Source: Polytrichum commune
Lineage: Eukaryota > Streptophyta > Polytrichopsida > Polytrichales > Polytrichaceae
Reading direction: 5' to 3'
DNA: 64,000 nt
NCBI GenBank assembly: GCA_950295325.1
Contig: OX485809.1
Location: forward strand, 40,765,081 to 40,829,080
Both the position numbers and the translations under genes were made by a program. Position 1 is the stretch's first letter. Every line of letters begins with the position of its first letter. Below the pieces are notes generated by a model. The model was not told the origin of the DNA. It searched no databases and saw nothing but the letters and a program-made list of their open reading frames with translations. Below, in pieces: positions 11,286-23,053 of this stretch.

Positions 11286-14200
11286 GATTACATTAGATTA
11301 AGTAACAAGCAAAGGATGACCTTCTCCAAAGAGCATCAAATTAACGTGCACTGGTTTGATGCTCTTTCGAGAGTAAAGGTGGCATTACCTTTGAGTTTTT
11401 TTAGGCTATTTTGATCTAGTTGGGTAGTTACTTTCATTATTAAGAACTAATTATGTCGGTTTCTAGGACAAAGCTAATGCCAAGTGGCAATAAAGGTTCT
11501 AATATGAACTAAATTAGAATCTAAGCAATGTAAATAGCTACTATAAAGCAACATGAAGAGTTGGTGGGGTCAAAAAAGAAAATGTACTTTCTGAAAAAGT
11601 TCTCTAGAACCCCGCATTGGAAACCTTTTCTACAGTTTTTAAAGTTATTATTTCTTCTTAGTTTCCCATTCATTCATCTTTGCTTTGCAAGCTTTTCCCT
11701 TCTTTTGAGTAATATGATGGGTACTCAATGGGTACCCCGCTAGCATTGCTACTTAATGTTATGACTTACACACGTGAATCACAAGAAGGCGCTCATGCAT
11801 TGCTCATTATACCCTTGCCTCAAAGCACAAGTTCTTCATTCATAGATGATTTATCATCGGCTAAATTATTGATAAGTACAAAGAGGTAATGCAAATTGAC
11901 AGTCTATTTCCAATGTTTACATCATTGATTTATTGGTGTTGATATTTATTAGCATTAAGGGTACAAATTTAGGGTATGTCCATAATAAGCCAACTTCCCT
12001 CCGTACATTTAGGAATTGATAGGTCCCATGACCGTAGGGGCGTCCATTGCCTTGGTGGTAATTGCTACCTTGTTATTACTTTGGTTTGACTTTGTTGGGC
12101 AAAATGTCAAGGTTTCTTTAACCATCGTGTAAATTTGCTATTGTAAATATTCATATGTTTCTTTGTTTTACCATAGATTACATAGTTAGCTAGCAGGGAG
12201 TTTGTAGTTTCATTGTGGCACATACTTTGCAATTAATTTATCAATGCACCACATAATTTGCGGTTAAATCTTGCTGGCACTTGATATTTGCCACTTGTCA
12301 TAACTATATTGGTGTAGAGAGTGTGTATTTAATGTTGTCATTGTATGTATTACAATGAAATATATGTGATATTTGGGGTTTAGTCATTGCATCATCACAT
12401 ATATCATTTGCATATGCGTAAGTGCCATGCTATGATTGCCAAATGTGTGAAACGCAGAAAATTCCATTTTTTTTAACTACACATATATACATGTCATTCA
12501 TAGTCACAGAAAAATAGTGTTGCTTTCATGATGGCCTTTGTAATTATTGACCTTCCTCTAGGCTTGAGGAACCAAATCCATATTACTGCAATTTTTTGTG
12601 TTTCTAAGTCTACATAGGTGAATGTATGAATTCTATACAAACTATAATCATATTATATGTTCATATTTACAATCCATTGACTTGCCACATGGTGGGGACT
12701 TCGTTTCCATGTCATTTCTTTGCCCCTTCTATACTTTGCACCTTCACTGCTTCAAGCCTCCTCATGTCCTTATTGTATATAAATGCATTGTCATATTGTT
12801 AAAAATTTCCACAATCATTCGGATGAAACACTGATTCATGATCACCAAACCTTGATGTTCAACTACCTCCTATACAATCATGTTCAAGTGCACAAGCTAC
12901 TTTATATCTATGTCACAATAACATTGTCTCATTACCAAAACTCCCAAACTGCTTTGCTAATCCCATGATCATACTACCACAAGGAAAAATACATCTAGTT
13001 GCTCCACACCACCTCAAAACTTCAAAAAACAAATAACCAAGAAATCCTAAGTTGTAATCTCAAAACCCTAAATATTACATGTTGAGCTCTGCACATGACA
13101 TCAACTCTACTACAAAAACCAAATTAAGAAAATCTTTGTAACTACCTAATCTTGTTTTCAATGGCGATTGACGTTAAACATTTGATTACCATCCAAGACA
13201 TGAAAACATGTCTTCACACTAGTTAGCTAGAGCATCGATGTAGACTATATGAATATTAGCACACTTGGAAATATTGATAATTTTTAATTTTTAATTTATA
13301 TCATTTAACTTATTTATGCACCTTTCTTGCATGACATTTTTTCCTCTAGCTCCCAATTTCTAGTCTCCATAGGTATGAATAATGAACCAGACCTATGGAG
13401 ACAAACTGCCTTGTAGCATTTTCATTTTCAACACTTTGTGTGCAATCCTATTTATAACCAAAATCATATTTGATTACATATTGGTTTTTGCTTAATATTT
13501 CTTCCTATCACAACTTCAAACATTAGTCGCCTCTATTGTAAAGTGGCTCAGCAAGAGGTACATCATTTTACAACTCTACAATGATGAATAACCCATGCCA
13601 TGATCAAATCCCATGCACTCCATATGAAGGCTTACAAAACCATCATTCCACATAGTTTCCTTACAATTCCTATTAAGTAGCAATTATTTATGCCTCAACA
13701 TGTCACAATTGTTATCAACTCTTGCAGAATATGTGCATACTCCAAATTAGGATGGAAAATTGAACAGCACATATACTTCAAAATGAATTCACTGAAATCA
13801 TTGTCTCTATGAGACTCGTCTCCAGAACCGTCTTCTTCCTTTGTTGACGCCTCAAAGTTGCTTTCTTTTTCGCAATCCTTCTCGAACCTCTATGGCTATG
13901 GATTGTGACCTCCTTCCATTTCTATCCCCTATATTGATGTTCTTCATGAGTTTTTTCCAAAGCTCCCCAACCACCATATTTTGCCTCCTCCAGCTACTTT
14001 CTTGTTGGAGGTTTTTCAAATCTCTTTGCCTATTCCCATCCCCATCACATTAAACTCTAGTCAATCATTGTGGGAAAAACAAAAACTTCAATTCCTCATC
14101 ATTTCCACCCCAACATCCTATCAACATAATCAAATCTTGTCAATGCAAGTCATTTCAACATGTATATTGTTCTCCTCTATCAACCATTTACAAACTTAAG

Positions 14201-14422
14201 TATTGTCTCTTTCTCTCCCAATCTTGTATCGCCTGCCACTCAATGCCCTAGCAGAGGCGGCTCGCTTCGCAATTGTGAATCTTTTTTTCTTTTCCTCTAA
14301 TTCTTCCATCTGAACGAGTGTATTCCAAGACTCCTTAGTGCAAGACGGCCCAAGCTGCACCCTTTCCCACATGTCTAATCAAGGTTCGAACAATATTGCA
14401 CCTCTATTGCATTACCCCAACG
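11286..14422. other. Gene-free stretch
   Basis: About 3 kb of AT-rich sequence with only short frames (up to 72 codons) and no recognisable domain, TIR or tandem array. Confidence 0.45.
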
Positions 14423-14440
14423 ACTGCATCCAGGGCTGTT

Positions 14441-14625
14441 TTTTCACAAAGTTTTTACCCGTCCACGTCCCAAAACCTCGAATTGAAAGGCAAAAAAAAT
14501 TGCAACCCGTCCCAAAACCGGTAATTTCAAAACCAACCCGTCCATGGAAAGGTTGAAGAAAAAACAACCCGTCCCAAAACCGGTAATTTCTAAACCAACC
14601 CGTCCATGAAAAGGTTAAAGGAAAA
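14441..14625 (+). repeat. Subterminal 62-bp tandem repeat in the hAT element
   Basis: CAACCCGTCCCAAAACCGG at 14503 recurs at 14565, a period of 62 bp, with a degenerate earlier unit from about 14455. Related motifs lie near the right end (15595-15650). Clustered subterminal repeats are typical of hAT transposase-binding regions. Confidence 0.7.
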
Positions 14626-14820
14626 AACAAATCGATAAAGATAACCCGAAAGATGTCGGGATGTGATTGGTGCACTTGCCACTTGGAAACAATAGTATCT
14701 TACTATCTTCGTTCATTTCTGTTTTTTCTATTATAATTACCAATTTGCTAGCCTGCCACTGCCCCATTTTGTCTGTTTGTCCACAAACTAGTTCAGAGAA
14801 ACTAAACTAGACTCAATCAC

Positions 14821-15056
14821 TCAAACTCAACCGGTTCATTTGAAACTAACTCGAATTCAAGAAGTTGGAGAGTGCCGCTGGAACAATCTCCTCCTGCAAT
14901 CTTGAACTTCAACAAGTGTTTTCTCAAACTCAACCGGTTCATTTGAAACTAACTCGAATTCAAGAAGTTGAAGAGTGCCGCTGGAACAATCTTCTCTTGC
15001 AATCTTGAACTTCAACAGGTGTTTTCTCAAACTCAACCGGTTCATTTGACGACTGC
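14821..15056 (+). repeat. 103-bp tandem repeat related to hAT-A interior
   Basis: TCAAACTCAACCGGTTCATT begins at 14821, 14924 and 15027, giving a 103-bp period and about 2.2 units. About 55 bp of each unit matches the hAT-A MITE end region (tcttgaacttcaac ... ctcaaactcaaccggttc). Either a hAT-A fragment was captured and amplified here, or both descend from the same parent element. Confidence 0.85.
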
Positions 15057-15060
15057 AATC

Positions 15061-15436
15061 AAGTTATCTCTCACTGGTCTCTCAGTTGCTTTAGCTTTCA
15101 GTTGCATATGTTCGATTCATTAGCATCCTAAATCTAGAGAGTCTTATTCCTCTCTTTTGTTGTGGGTTGAGTGCAGATTCGAGGGCTGTGCAGGAAATTT
15201 CTGTCAATTCGAGTTAAACCCTAGCAAATTGTTTGGAGAAACATGTTTGGAGAAACATGAAGGATAGGAGAATTCATCCACTTCTTTGAAGGGTAAGTAG
15301 CTCTTTATTTTTAAACTTTTTAACATGTTTATATATACTAATTCTTATTCAATTACTAAGTTTACCTTCAATTGTAATCTTTGACATTATGTTAAAAAGG
15401 TTCTAAATTTTGTGGTTGATGAATTAATGTATGCAG
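15061..15436 (+). promoter_or_regulatory. Leader/intron-like segment inside the hAT element
   Basis: AAACCCTAG at 15216-15224 is a plant telo-box-type motif common near transcription starts. A donor-like GG|GTAAGT at 15292/15293 and an acceptor-like TATGCAG ending at 15436 would bound a 144-bp T-rich intron. A 14-bp duplication (tttggagaaacatg) lies at 15231-15258. No downstream coding sequence remains. I infer the 5' end of a lost transposase gene. Confidence 0.4.
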
Positions 15437-15712
15437 GTGAATCAAGCACTTCAAGATTGATAGTTTGATTGGGTATTAGTGGTTTGATTGCATTATGCTT
15501 ATATTCACATGTCATATATGACATAACGTAATTGATATTTGTACCATTTTTTTATAAAAAAAATGTTATTTTTTGAACCTGTCCAAAGTGAATTTGACAC
15601 GTCCCAAAACCGGTTCATTTTCTAAGAACCCGTCCACTGGAAATGTTTTTTTTTTATGAACATGTCCCTAGACATGTTAGGGACCTTGTGAAAAAACACC
15701 CCTGACTGCATC

Positions 15713-17456
15713 CATAACGCCTTGTATTTCCCATACTCCAAGAAATTCCTTCTAGAGGTCCTTATGAAACTACCACTTTATTTCTATGTTTTTTTCCTCC
15801 AACCTAAGTGCCAATCAAAACTCCTTGCGTCTAGGTCGTAGGCCCGACGTGGGAGTGCCTCCCAAATTCACCAATTGGGTTGCCAAGAGCGTTGGTCCGC
15901 AGTAGAGGACATTCTTCCACTCTTGCTTTGCCATAATTTGACTTCTTCAAGGACCCAATTTTTGGGGTTTCCCATGGCCACTATTCATTCCTTTTGGAGG
16001 TGAAGTTTTGTTGCTCTTTACACTCGATTTCCTTGTTGTGCCAACTATAAGCTTCATTTTGCAACACTCAATTGTTGGACTCCTCGCCTTACATTGCCTT
16101 CCTTTTTTAAAACCTTCTTAAGGATGCAACACTATTCTTTTTCAGGACCACATATTCCTTGTCCACGTTTCTTGTTTCCAATTTCATGTTCATTGTTTGT
16201 CGTCACCTTAACAAACTTCACATGTTTGGACTGCTCCCTTGCGGCATGTACACCTCCATGTCCTTGCTGCACATTTGTCTTATGTTTCTCCGTCCTCCAC
16301 TCTAGTTTTTCAATGACATTGTTACCTTTCTTTCTGTTGTGATATTGCTCTCAACATTCTATACTCCCACTATTGATTTTCATAATTGAAATGATCGGTA
16401 CCCTCCCTTAAATACATTGGGAAAAAACATAAGGATCGATGTCCTCAGTGCACACCCTCTTGCTTGCCTCCCCTATGGCTAGCCCTCATGATTCGTTTGC
16501 ATTTCATCTTTTGAACACTTTTCATTATAGCCTCCAGAGGAATGTATATTGGTGTACTTGACAAAGGTTGTTTGCCACCATCATGTCCAATAGGCTCATG
16601 AAAAGGTTTTGAGATGTATCCACAAGTGACTCATGCATCTTGCTAATGTTTGCAGGTCCCATTTGGCAAAGATGCACAAAGTTTTTATCTTCTCCAACTC
16701 TAGTTAACCCAATGCCACACTTTCTAACTCCGTGTTTGTTCCACGAGGCTCCTTCTAGACATTAGGTTTGGGTACAACCTCTTCGACTAGGTTGAACATC
16801 ACATTTTCAAATTTTGGCATGTAGCATGCTGCCTACACAATCCTCAACTCGTCCAATGTTCCTATGAGGAGCCACTCATGTCACGGTTGCAACTCAAGCC
16901 TATGGATATCACCTAACCAATCTTCAGGTGTTGGCATGCTTGAAGTCGGACTCCTTTGTCCATGGCCACAAAGTTATAAGGTTAGCCAACTCCGACCTCA
17001 CGCCTTCTCCTGTCAATGATTCTCACTTTCAAGCTCCTCTCCACACTACTCTTAGACGTGTTGTCTACCTTCATGCAATTCCTACCTTCTAGTGGTTTAG
17101 CAAACAACTAGCCATGGAGTCATCTGACATGGACAATCATGTCCCCCAAAGATGCCTCCACATGTACGCTCCATATTGATTGACGCTCTTGATGTATGGA
17201 TGAGGTTATCAACCTCCTCCAATGTTCACTTTGCTAACCTAACTATATCAACTTTCCTAGTGTAGATCTATTTGACTATGTTGATTTAAAGTGACATTTA
17301 CACGTGGCTAGAGAATATGCCTATTATGATAACATGTGATCCTACTCCCCATCCTCATTAAGTACGTTACTGGTTATTTTTATCGTTGGCTTTGTGTTCT
17401 AGTCATTCACTTCACCACGTCCATTACTCAAATGTGAGATATATGTATTGCGATAT
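15713..17456. other. Gene-free stretch, possibly old minus-strand repeat
   Basis: Pyrimidine-rich on the plus strand. Minus-strand frames are stop-rich, and isolated runs look protein-like (for example NALGNPIGEFGRHSHVGP from about 15900), but I recognise no family. Confidence 0.3.
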
Positions 17457-17681
17457 ACTACAACATTTATGGTATTTAACATCACTTACTATTTGGAGTA
17501 ACATTGTGCTACAATGTTTTACTATAAAGATCATTTTTTACCAACAAAGACCAAACATTTATTTGGACATTATATAACTTTAACAATCTATACCTGATGA
17601 AAAACTACATTAACAATTAAATGTTATAGCAATGTGTAATTCCAAACGATAAGTGACACTAAATACCATATACTATGTAGT
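17457..17681. mobile_element. Palindromic MITE, family C, copy 1
   Basis: Inverted arms of about 60 bp: the left begins ACTACA and contains TGGTATTTAACATCACTTAC; the right carries GACACTAAATACCATA and ends TGTAGT. The same arms occur at 54226-54448 and as a fragment near 7975. No convincing TSD, so the superfamily is unresolved. Non-coding. Confidence 0.65.
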
Positions 17682-17721
17682 CAATAAGCATATTTATGTA
17701 CGTTTGTATTACATTGTCTAA

Positions 17722-18234
17722 GGGGCGGTTTACACTATGGACCAAGAGCCATGACCGTGAAATTCTAAAATCTGTGATTGGAGAGTAAAGTGCTATTGGT
17801 CCCATATGGCTTTACACTACCTTGAAAAAAGGAGAATGACCATTAACTTTGAGGTCCCCAAAAACTACTAAAATCTGCCATTTGGATAATGTGCCATGGT
17901 CCAATGAGTTTTCCGTTGAGGCGAGGCAAAATGCTCGACTCAACGGAAATCAAGGGAGCCGTAAGGCTGAAAATCAGCCATTGGCCGAATTATTTTTTTT
18001 AATATTTTTTTTCCCGAATTTTTTTGACGTTACTGTAGATCGTTGGGATAGAAATTAAAAAAATCAGCCCAAAGTTGTCCTGGTCCAAATCCACTTTACA
18101 ATACAAGAGTGACCAAGCCACTCAAAAATCCATTTTTGATTTTTCATGGTCACGGCTCTTGGCCAAGAGCTGTGACCGTGAAAATGATTTAATTTTCTTG
18201 GTCATGGCTCTTGGTCCATAGTGTAAACCGCCCC
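17722..18234. mobile_element. Harbinger/Tourist-like element 1, 513 bp
   Basis: Perfect inverted termini of at least 35 bp starting GGGGCGGTTTACACTATGG, with TAA on both sides (17719-17721, 18235-18237). A TWA trinucleotide TSD with G-rich termini is the PIF/Harbinger signature. A second near-perfect palindrome built from the same CACGGCTCTTGG motif lies at about 18145-18180. No transposase is encoded. The interior is T-rich near 17990. Confidence 0.85.
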
Positions 18235-18540
18235 TAATTAAGATGACATTGTTCATTATTTGAATAACCACCTGTTTTGGTGGATTGCTTACTAGTAATA
18301 CCCATAGTTTTGGCCAATCTGCCTATAACCACATATAACTTTCTCTCACTATTAATACACACAGGAAGTTAATTGATTTGCTTATATTTTGAATTTTTGA
18401 TCAAATAGTTACCTTTCTCTATCCTCTCATTGACCGTATCTTATATATTCTTACTACACTAAATATCCCAATTAATGAGGGTGAAGATGATATTAAATTT
18501 CTTCATTACTATGAAATAATGCCACCAAAAGATCTAGGAA

Positions 18541-18705
18541 GTATTGTTCACCTTGGTACTTGACATTATTCAATTAAAGTACATGCACTTGGCATGAAAG
18601 TATCGACACTTGGCATTGTTCATCCTGGCACTTGGCACTATTCTTTTAAAGCACCGGCACCTTGCATAAAAGCATCGACACTTGGCACTATTCTCTAAAG
18701 TACTG
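18541..18705. repeat. 72-bp tandem repeat
   Basis: ATTGTTCA at 18543 and 18615 and ATCGACACTTGGCA at 18602 and 18674 both keep a 72-bp spacing, giving about 2.2 units rich in 'cacttggca'. Confidence 0.75.
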
Positions 18706-19029
18706 TTGTAGTTTCATGTCGTGACTTTCTGAAGTGTTGCACTTGTATGATTTTGCAATGGTATGTATAGATCATGCATTTTTGTTGATATGTTGTTTTG
18801 TGCCACTTTCCAATGTGTAGACTTTTAGATTATCATTATCTAATTTTAAAGAATATAGACTACCAAAAATATTATAAACATTGGCAATGTAACTAATGGT
18901 AAGGTGGAATACAATAGGTCATTTTAAAGGATGAAGTAATTACAAGTAGCTTTTAAGTCGTGTTGTGGATGTAAATAGCCCTCACCCAAATAACCCTTAT
19001 CTACACACATCGCACAAAAATCATACAGA

Positions 19030-19980
19030 GTGACCTATCTAAGAACCCAATTCAAAAATGCGGCCGATCAATTGGCCTATGACCAAAAATTAACATCTAC
19101 TCTCTTTGTTTATGATGTATTGCCTAGAGATGTTGTCCATGGTTATGATTCTTTTCAAAGATTGTGCTTAAGGAAGGTAAATGGGTCATTCATCTGCGTA
19201 GCCAATCACTTCTAGTGGCCCCACCACCACCTCCTTCTCCACCTCCAATCACACAATATCCCATCCAATGTCAAGTTGGTAGTGGTTTAGGTTCGTCTTC
19301 ATTTCTACTCATAGATTGTCGTCGTTAAGTACCCCCGCTAAGAAGGCCCACAAGATTGATAAAATTGAGTGTTGGCAAGTCTATATTAATTAGTATAAAA
19401 CTAGACGTTCAAGTACCACCACATGTTGATAGGTTGTATAACTCAATCATGCCCAAATATTGGGGAGCTTTGGCCTCACTCCCTTGAACTTCACATTCAT
19501 ATATTGGATCCACATGTACTCAGTCGAGTATGCCACTAATTCTAGCATGGGTTATGGTCTATTTTTGGAAGAAGATTTGGCTATTAACAATGGTTCATTT
19601 GTGGAATTTTTTCCATATTTTGGACCATTGTATAGTTTTAAAGATTGGCATAAATTGTTGGAATACGTATCATCTATGAGACCATTTGGCTTGGATCACA
19701 ATGTAATGCCCCATGTGAGAGAGGATGACCTTTGGATGAAATCCTTTATTGTGATGGTGATCCTGATGTTTATGGTAATGTTGCCGGTTACATTGATTCA
19801 AGTTTAGGCACTTTAATATCCCTAATGTTGAATGGGAAGAACGACACAATGGGCATTGTAGGTTACATCGTTCCATTGGTAATTTTGTTATGACTAGCGC
19901 GTCAAGGGCAATTCACCAAGGGGAAGAATTATGGGTCAAATATGTTTGTGGGTTTCAAGAAGTACGTAGAGATTGAGTTA
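19030..19980 (+). pseudogene. SET-domain-like pseudogene
   Basis: Pieces in shifting frames follow SET-domain order. GYGLFLEEDLAINNGSFVEF near 19551 resembles the N-terminal glycine-rich strand. DGDPDVYGNVAGYIDSSLGT near 19752 resembles the segment carrying the conserved Asn, and SASRAIHQGEELWVKY near 19895 resembles the C-terminal 'I..GEEL...Y' motif. SET domains methylate protein lysines. The cysteine-rich pre/post-SET parts are not seen, and at least two frameshifts separate the pieces. An upstream frame at 19030-19215 has the same orientation but is unassigned. It ends about 140 bp before the CACTA transposase remnant, so it could be cargo of that element, part of its coding region or an older neighbour. 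Family assignment is from memory of motifs only. Confidence 0.5.
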
Positions 19981-20780
19981 AACTTGTCATGTTTTAGCAT
20001 ATTTGTAATTTACTCAATCTTTTCATTTTATGATATTTTTGTTGCTAATATTTTGCAAGTTGATATGTCATAGCATATACATGTACTCATAATTTCCACT
20101 ATTTGGGGGCCTCTCCATGTGCAAAAATGGCATACATTAATTTTTCAATTTTTTGCAGGTGAAACTCTACCATTTAAAGAGGTGCAATCACATGAGGTTG
20201 ATATGTCAAAGCCAACCATGATTAATGTGCCTATATGTAGGATCTTCATAAGCATATTTTCTCCCTCACTCTCAATCCCTCATGAAAACTTTGGAGAAGA
20301 GGAAGACACATCTCAATCAATACCTACACCCAACACGGAAGAGTTTGGATTGTTAGTGGCTAGCCAAGGTGAAGTAGTAGATGAACTTATATTGAAAGCC
20401 ATTTTGAAGGTGGACAATATCCCATTACATGAGGGCTTCAATAAATCTAGATTGGAAGTAATCATGAAATTGCTTAAAATTCAAGTAGACCATGGTATTA
20501 GCAACAATGCAATTACCAAAATGAAACAACTACTTATAGAAGATTGTGTGCCCGCCCATCTAGAGACTTGTTTGCCTAAACTAGGGAGGAGGCTAGAAAC
20601 ATACTCAAGTCAATTGGTTTGGATTACACCAATATTGATGTTTGTCCATGTGATGAAACATTAAACTGTGGTTCAAAATCAAAAACCTATACATGTGCAT
20701 TGTGTGGTGTGTGCAGGTACATGATGGATACTAAAGGCAAATGTGTACCAAGAAAAGTTAGTCCACACACCCTTCAAGAC

Positions 20781-20930
20781 ACATAACATTGTTCAGATCC
20801 ATAACAGTGTTATGCAGGACCAAAAATATTTCATTGAATATTCCCATATTCATAATGAATGTAAGGAATATTTTTGTGGAATAATGTCGGTCCTGCATAA
20901 CATTGTTATGGATTTGAATAATGTTATGTA
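20781..20930. mobile_element. Palindromic MITE inside CACTA transposase
   Basis: Inverted arms of about 45 bp: ACATAACATTGTTCAGATCC at the left, and the reverse complement of the right arm reads ACATAACATTATTCAAATCC. Both reach the shared core GTTATGCAGGACC. It lies between two TNP2 segments that are adjacent in intact family members. No clear TSD was found. Confidence 0.7.
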
Positions 20931-21370
20931 TTGATGTGATTTACTTGCATGATTATAAATGTTATGTTTTTAGGCATCATGTTATGGAATATATGTGTAT
21001 AAAAAACTGCATGTATGTTTATTGCAAAAAAAACTTTTTTTTCTCCCATTGATACCTCGCATGCAAGCCTATTTGATTTGTCCGGCACTATCAACCTTAA
21101 TGAGGTGGCATAAGCATCATAGGAATGATGATGGCATATTCAAGGCTCCTTATGATGGTAAGGCATGGGGAATGTTTTTAAGAATTATGAAGTTTCTAAA
21201 AGATGGACGCTAGACATGTGTGTTTAGGAATGAGCATGGATGGAGTTAATCTATCTGGCCAACAACATACCAATCATACAATTGGGCCCATTGTCTTAGT
21301 TAATCCCAAATTACCTCTGGACTTAACCACAAAAGTTGAACATATCGCACTATCATCAATAGTACCAGGT

Positions 21371-21415
21371 ATTCAATATGATATTCAATATGATATTCAA
21401 TATGATATTCAATAT
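21371..21415 (+). repeat. 12-bp tandem repeat
   Basis: ATTCAATATGAT is repeated almost four times at the end of the RHVCLGMSMDG frame, where it adds an IQYD repeat. It probably arose after the transposase decayed. Confidence 0.9.
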
Positions 21416-22009
21416 ATATTCCTTGATGAAATTCTATAAATTACAAATTACAAAATTTAAATTTAAAAGTTGGCATACATGACTTTAGTTTGGGTTAATG
21501 TATATGATTTTTTTTCTTTTAAACAAGTTTGAAGTGCGGGCCCTCAACAAGTGAAAATATGGACACTTACATGAAACCAATGATGGATGAACTTAAACAA
21601 ATATGAAATGGAGTTTGAACATTTGATGCAGTTTCAAAAACCCAATTTTAATCAAGGGGTTAGTGATATGGATTGTGCATGATTACCCGGGTATTTAATA
21701 TTGATTCCCATGACATACAAATGATTGATATTGTAATGAGCTATATAATATGACCCAAACTCACGCAATATGGAATTGGAAGAAAGTGAGGACCATGTAA
21801 GGTATTGACTACAAACTAAGGGCTAGTGTGCATGTACGACATGTGATGAGGGTCAATAAGGTTATTATCCATATCTTCTTAAGTACTTAGATGTGAATCA
21901 TGAATATCAAAATACAAATAGATTTTTTTGGTAATAAAAGGAAACTCCAAAGCCCATATAATGCAAGTGGGACCAACTAGATGGAGCAAGTGAAGAAGGT
22001 GGAAGATGG

Positions 22010-22980
22010 AAGATGGATTGCTACTACCAGTTGATGTAGGTGTGAAGAAGTTGTATGTGTTGTACAAGCTACCTTATTGGAAGGTAATATCACAATTCCT
22101 CACTAATTTATCTTGTTTTCTAAATTTGGGGTTTTATTCTCATAAATTAATGTTCACAACTACATTCAAGCTCAAGAAATTCCAGAATCTGGAGCTTTAA
22201 CTTAAGGAAACCAAAGCAAGATTTGGAAGCGTGCCATTCATTTGATGCGATGCATACTGAAATAAATGTGTGTGATTCTATATTGAGAACCATGGCAAAC
22301 ATAGACAATAACTGAGGGGAAAAAAACAAGTTGGACTTGGAAAACTGATGGGAGATGGAGGATTTGGGATGACAAAAAGAACTATGGCAAATAAAATATA
22401 GAAGAAATGGCGAAAACGCCTTGGATATGGCCAAAACAAGAATGGGCAAAGGTGAGAAAGAGGTATGAAACCCTACACATGCTACGGTTCCTCGTTCAAG
22501 AAAAATTTGTAGATACAAAAATTCATGGGTTGAATACCCATGACTATCATAATCTACTGTTACGTATATTGCCCATGGCAATAAGGGGGATACTACATGA
22601 GGGAATAAGAAATACAATTTACAAGGTAGGTAAGATTTTCAAATGGATTGGTCAAACACATATTGTAGTATCAAAGTTGTAGGCCATGAAATGCAAGGGA
22701 AAGAAGGCTTTATGTGACGTGGAAATGTCCTCCATAGGTATTTGATCCACTTGGTGAACAAGTTTGAGATATGTGGACTTGTGCAATTACGGTGGCTATA
22801 TTGCTTAGAACACCACATAAAAGTATTGGAAAATTACGTGCAAAAAATGAACCATCCAAAGGGTTCAATGGCGGAAGGGGAAGCAGGTTTATATGTAAAT
22901 GACTATTTGAATAGGTCTAGACATGTGCCTAGACATTTGTGGAGCACTAAAGAGCAAAAAGAGTATAAAACAATATAATT
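22010..22980 (+). pseudogene. CACTA transposase C-terminal part and DUF4218
   Basis: YKLPYWK near 22065 is followed by a GT (splice-donor-like) and, after about 120 bp, by FDAMHTEINVCDSILRTMAN (about 22237), which matches the 'MH.EKNVCDS+LGTL' motif. DUF4218 follows in two frames: HGLNTHDYHNLLLRILPMA in 22407-22682, and LVQLRWLYCLEHHIKVLENY with HPKGSMAEG in 22742-22978. DUF4218 is nearly always found fused to or next to plant CACTA transposases. Stops and frameshifts between the parts mean the gene is dead. Confidence 0.85.
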
Positions 22981-23053
22981 AGGAAAACAATTTGAAAGAA
23001 TTGGGATGGGCAATATAATGTACGAGCAAGCACACTTATATAGTATTGCATAA

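Larger units (their letters stand above)
14431..15704 (+). mobile_element. Non-autonomous hAT element with CAGGG ends, 1,274 bp
   Basis: The left end CAGGGCTGTTTTTTCACAA and right end (reverse complement CAGGGGTGTTTTTTCACAA) match at 18 of 19, and the octamer ACTGCATC flanks both sides exactly (14423-14430, 15705-15712). CAGGG termini with 8-bp TSDs are classic for hAT. Subterminal motifs CGTCCCAAAACCGG recur near both ends, as expected of transposase-binding sites. The interior lacks a transposase frame but has promoter/leader-like sequence and an apparent intron, so it looks like an internal deletion derivative of an autonomous element. Confidence 0.9.
20119..21660 (+). pseudogene. CACTA TNP2-like transposase, N-terminal and core fragments
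   Basis: The frame at 20119-20664 ends in a TNP2-like region (PLHEGFNKSRLEVIMKLL). After a frameshift near 20590 it continues as ILKSIGLDYTNIDVCPCDET and a CXXC segment, CALCGVCRYMM. After an interruption (about 20765-21040) it resumes with RMQAYLICPALSTLMRWHKH and HVCLGMSMDGVN, the motif upstream of the catalytic region in this family. It continues near 21555 with MDTYMKPMMDELKQ and near 21655 with LVIWIVHDYPG. TNP2 proteins bind and cut the transposon ends. Several stops make this copy non-functional. Confidence 0.85.

Noticed and set aside
20098-20112. CACTATTTGGGGGCC as the 5' terminus of the CACTA element
   Set aside because: No matching inverted 3' end or 3-bp duplication was found downstream.
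22147-22617. 156-codon minus-strand frame
   Set aside because: It lies opposite the CACTA DUF4218 coding sequence, so it is a shadow of that plus-strand gene.
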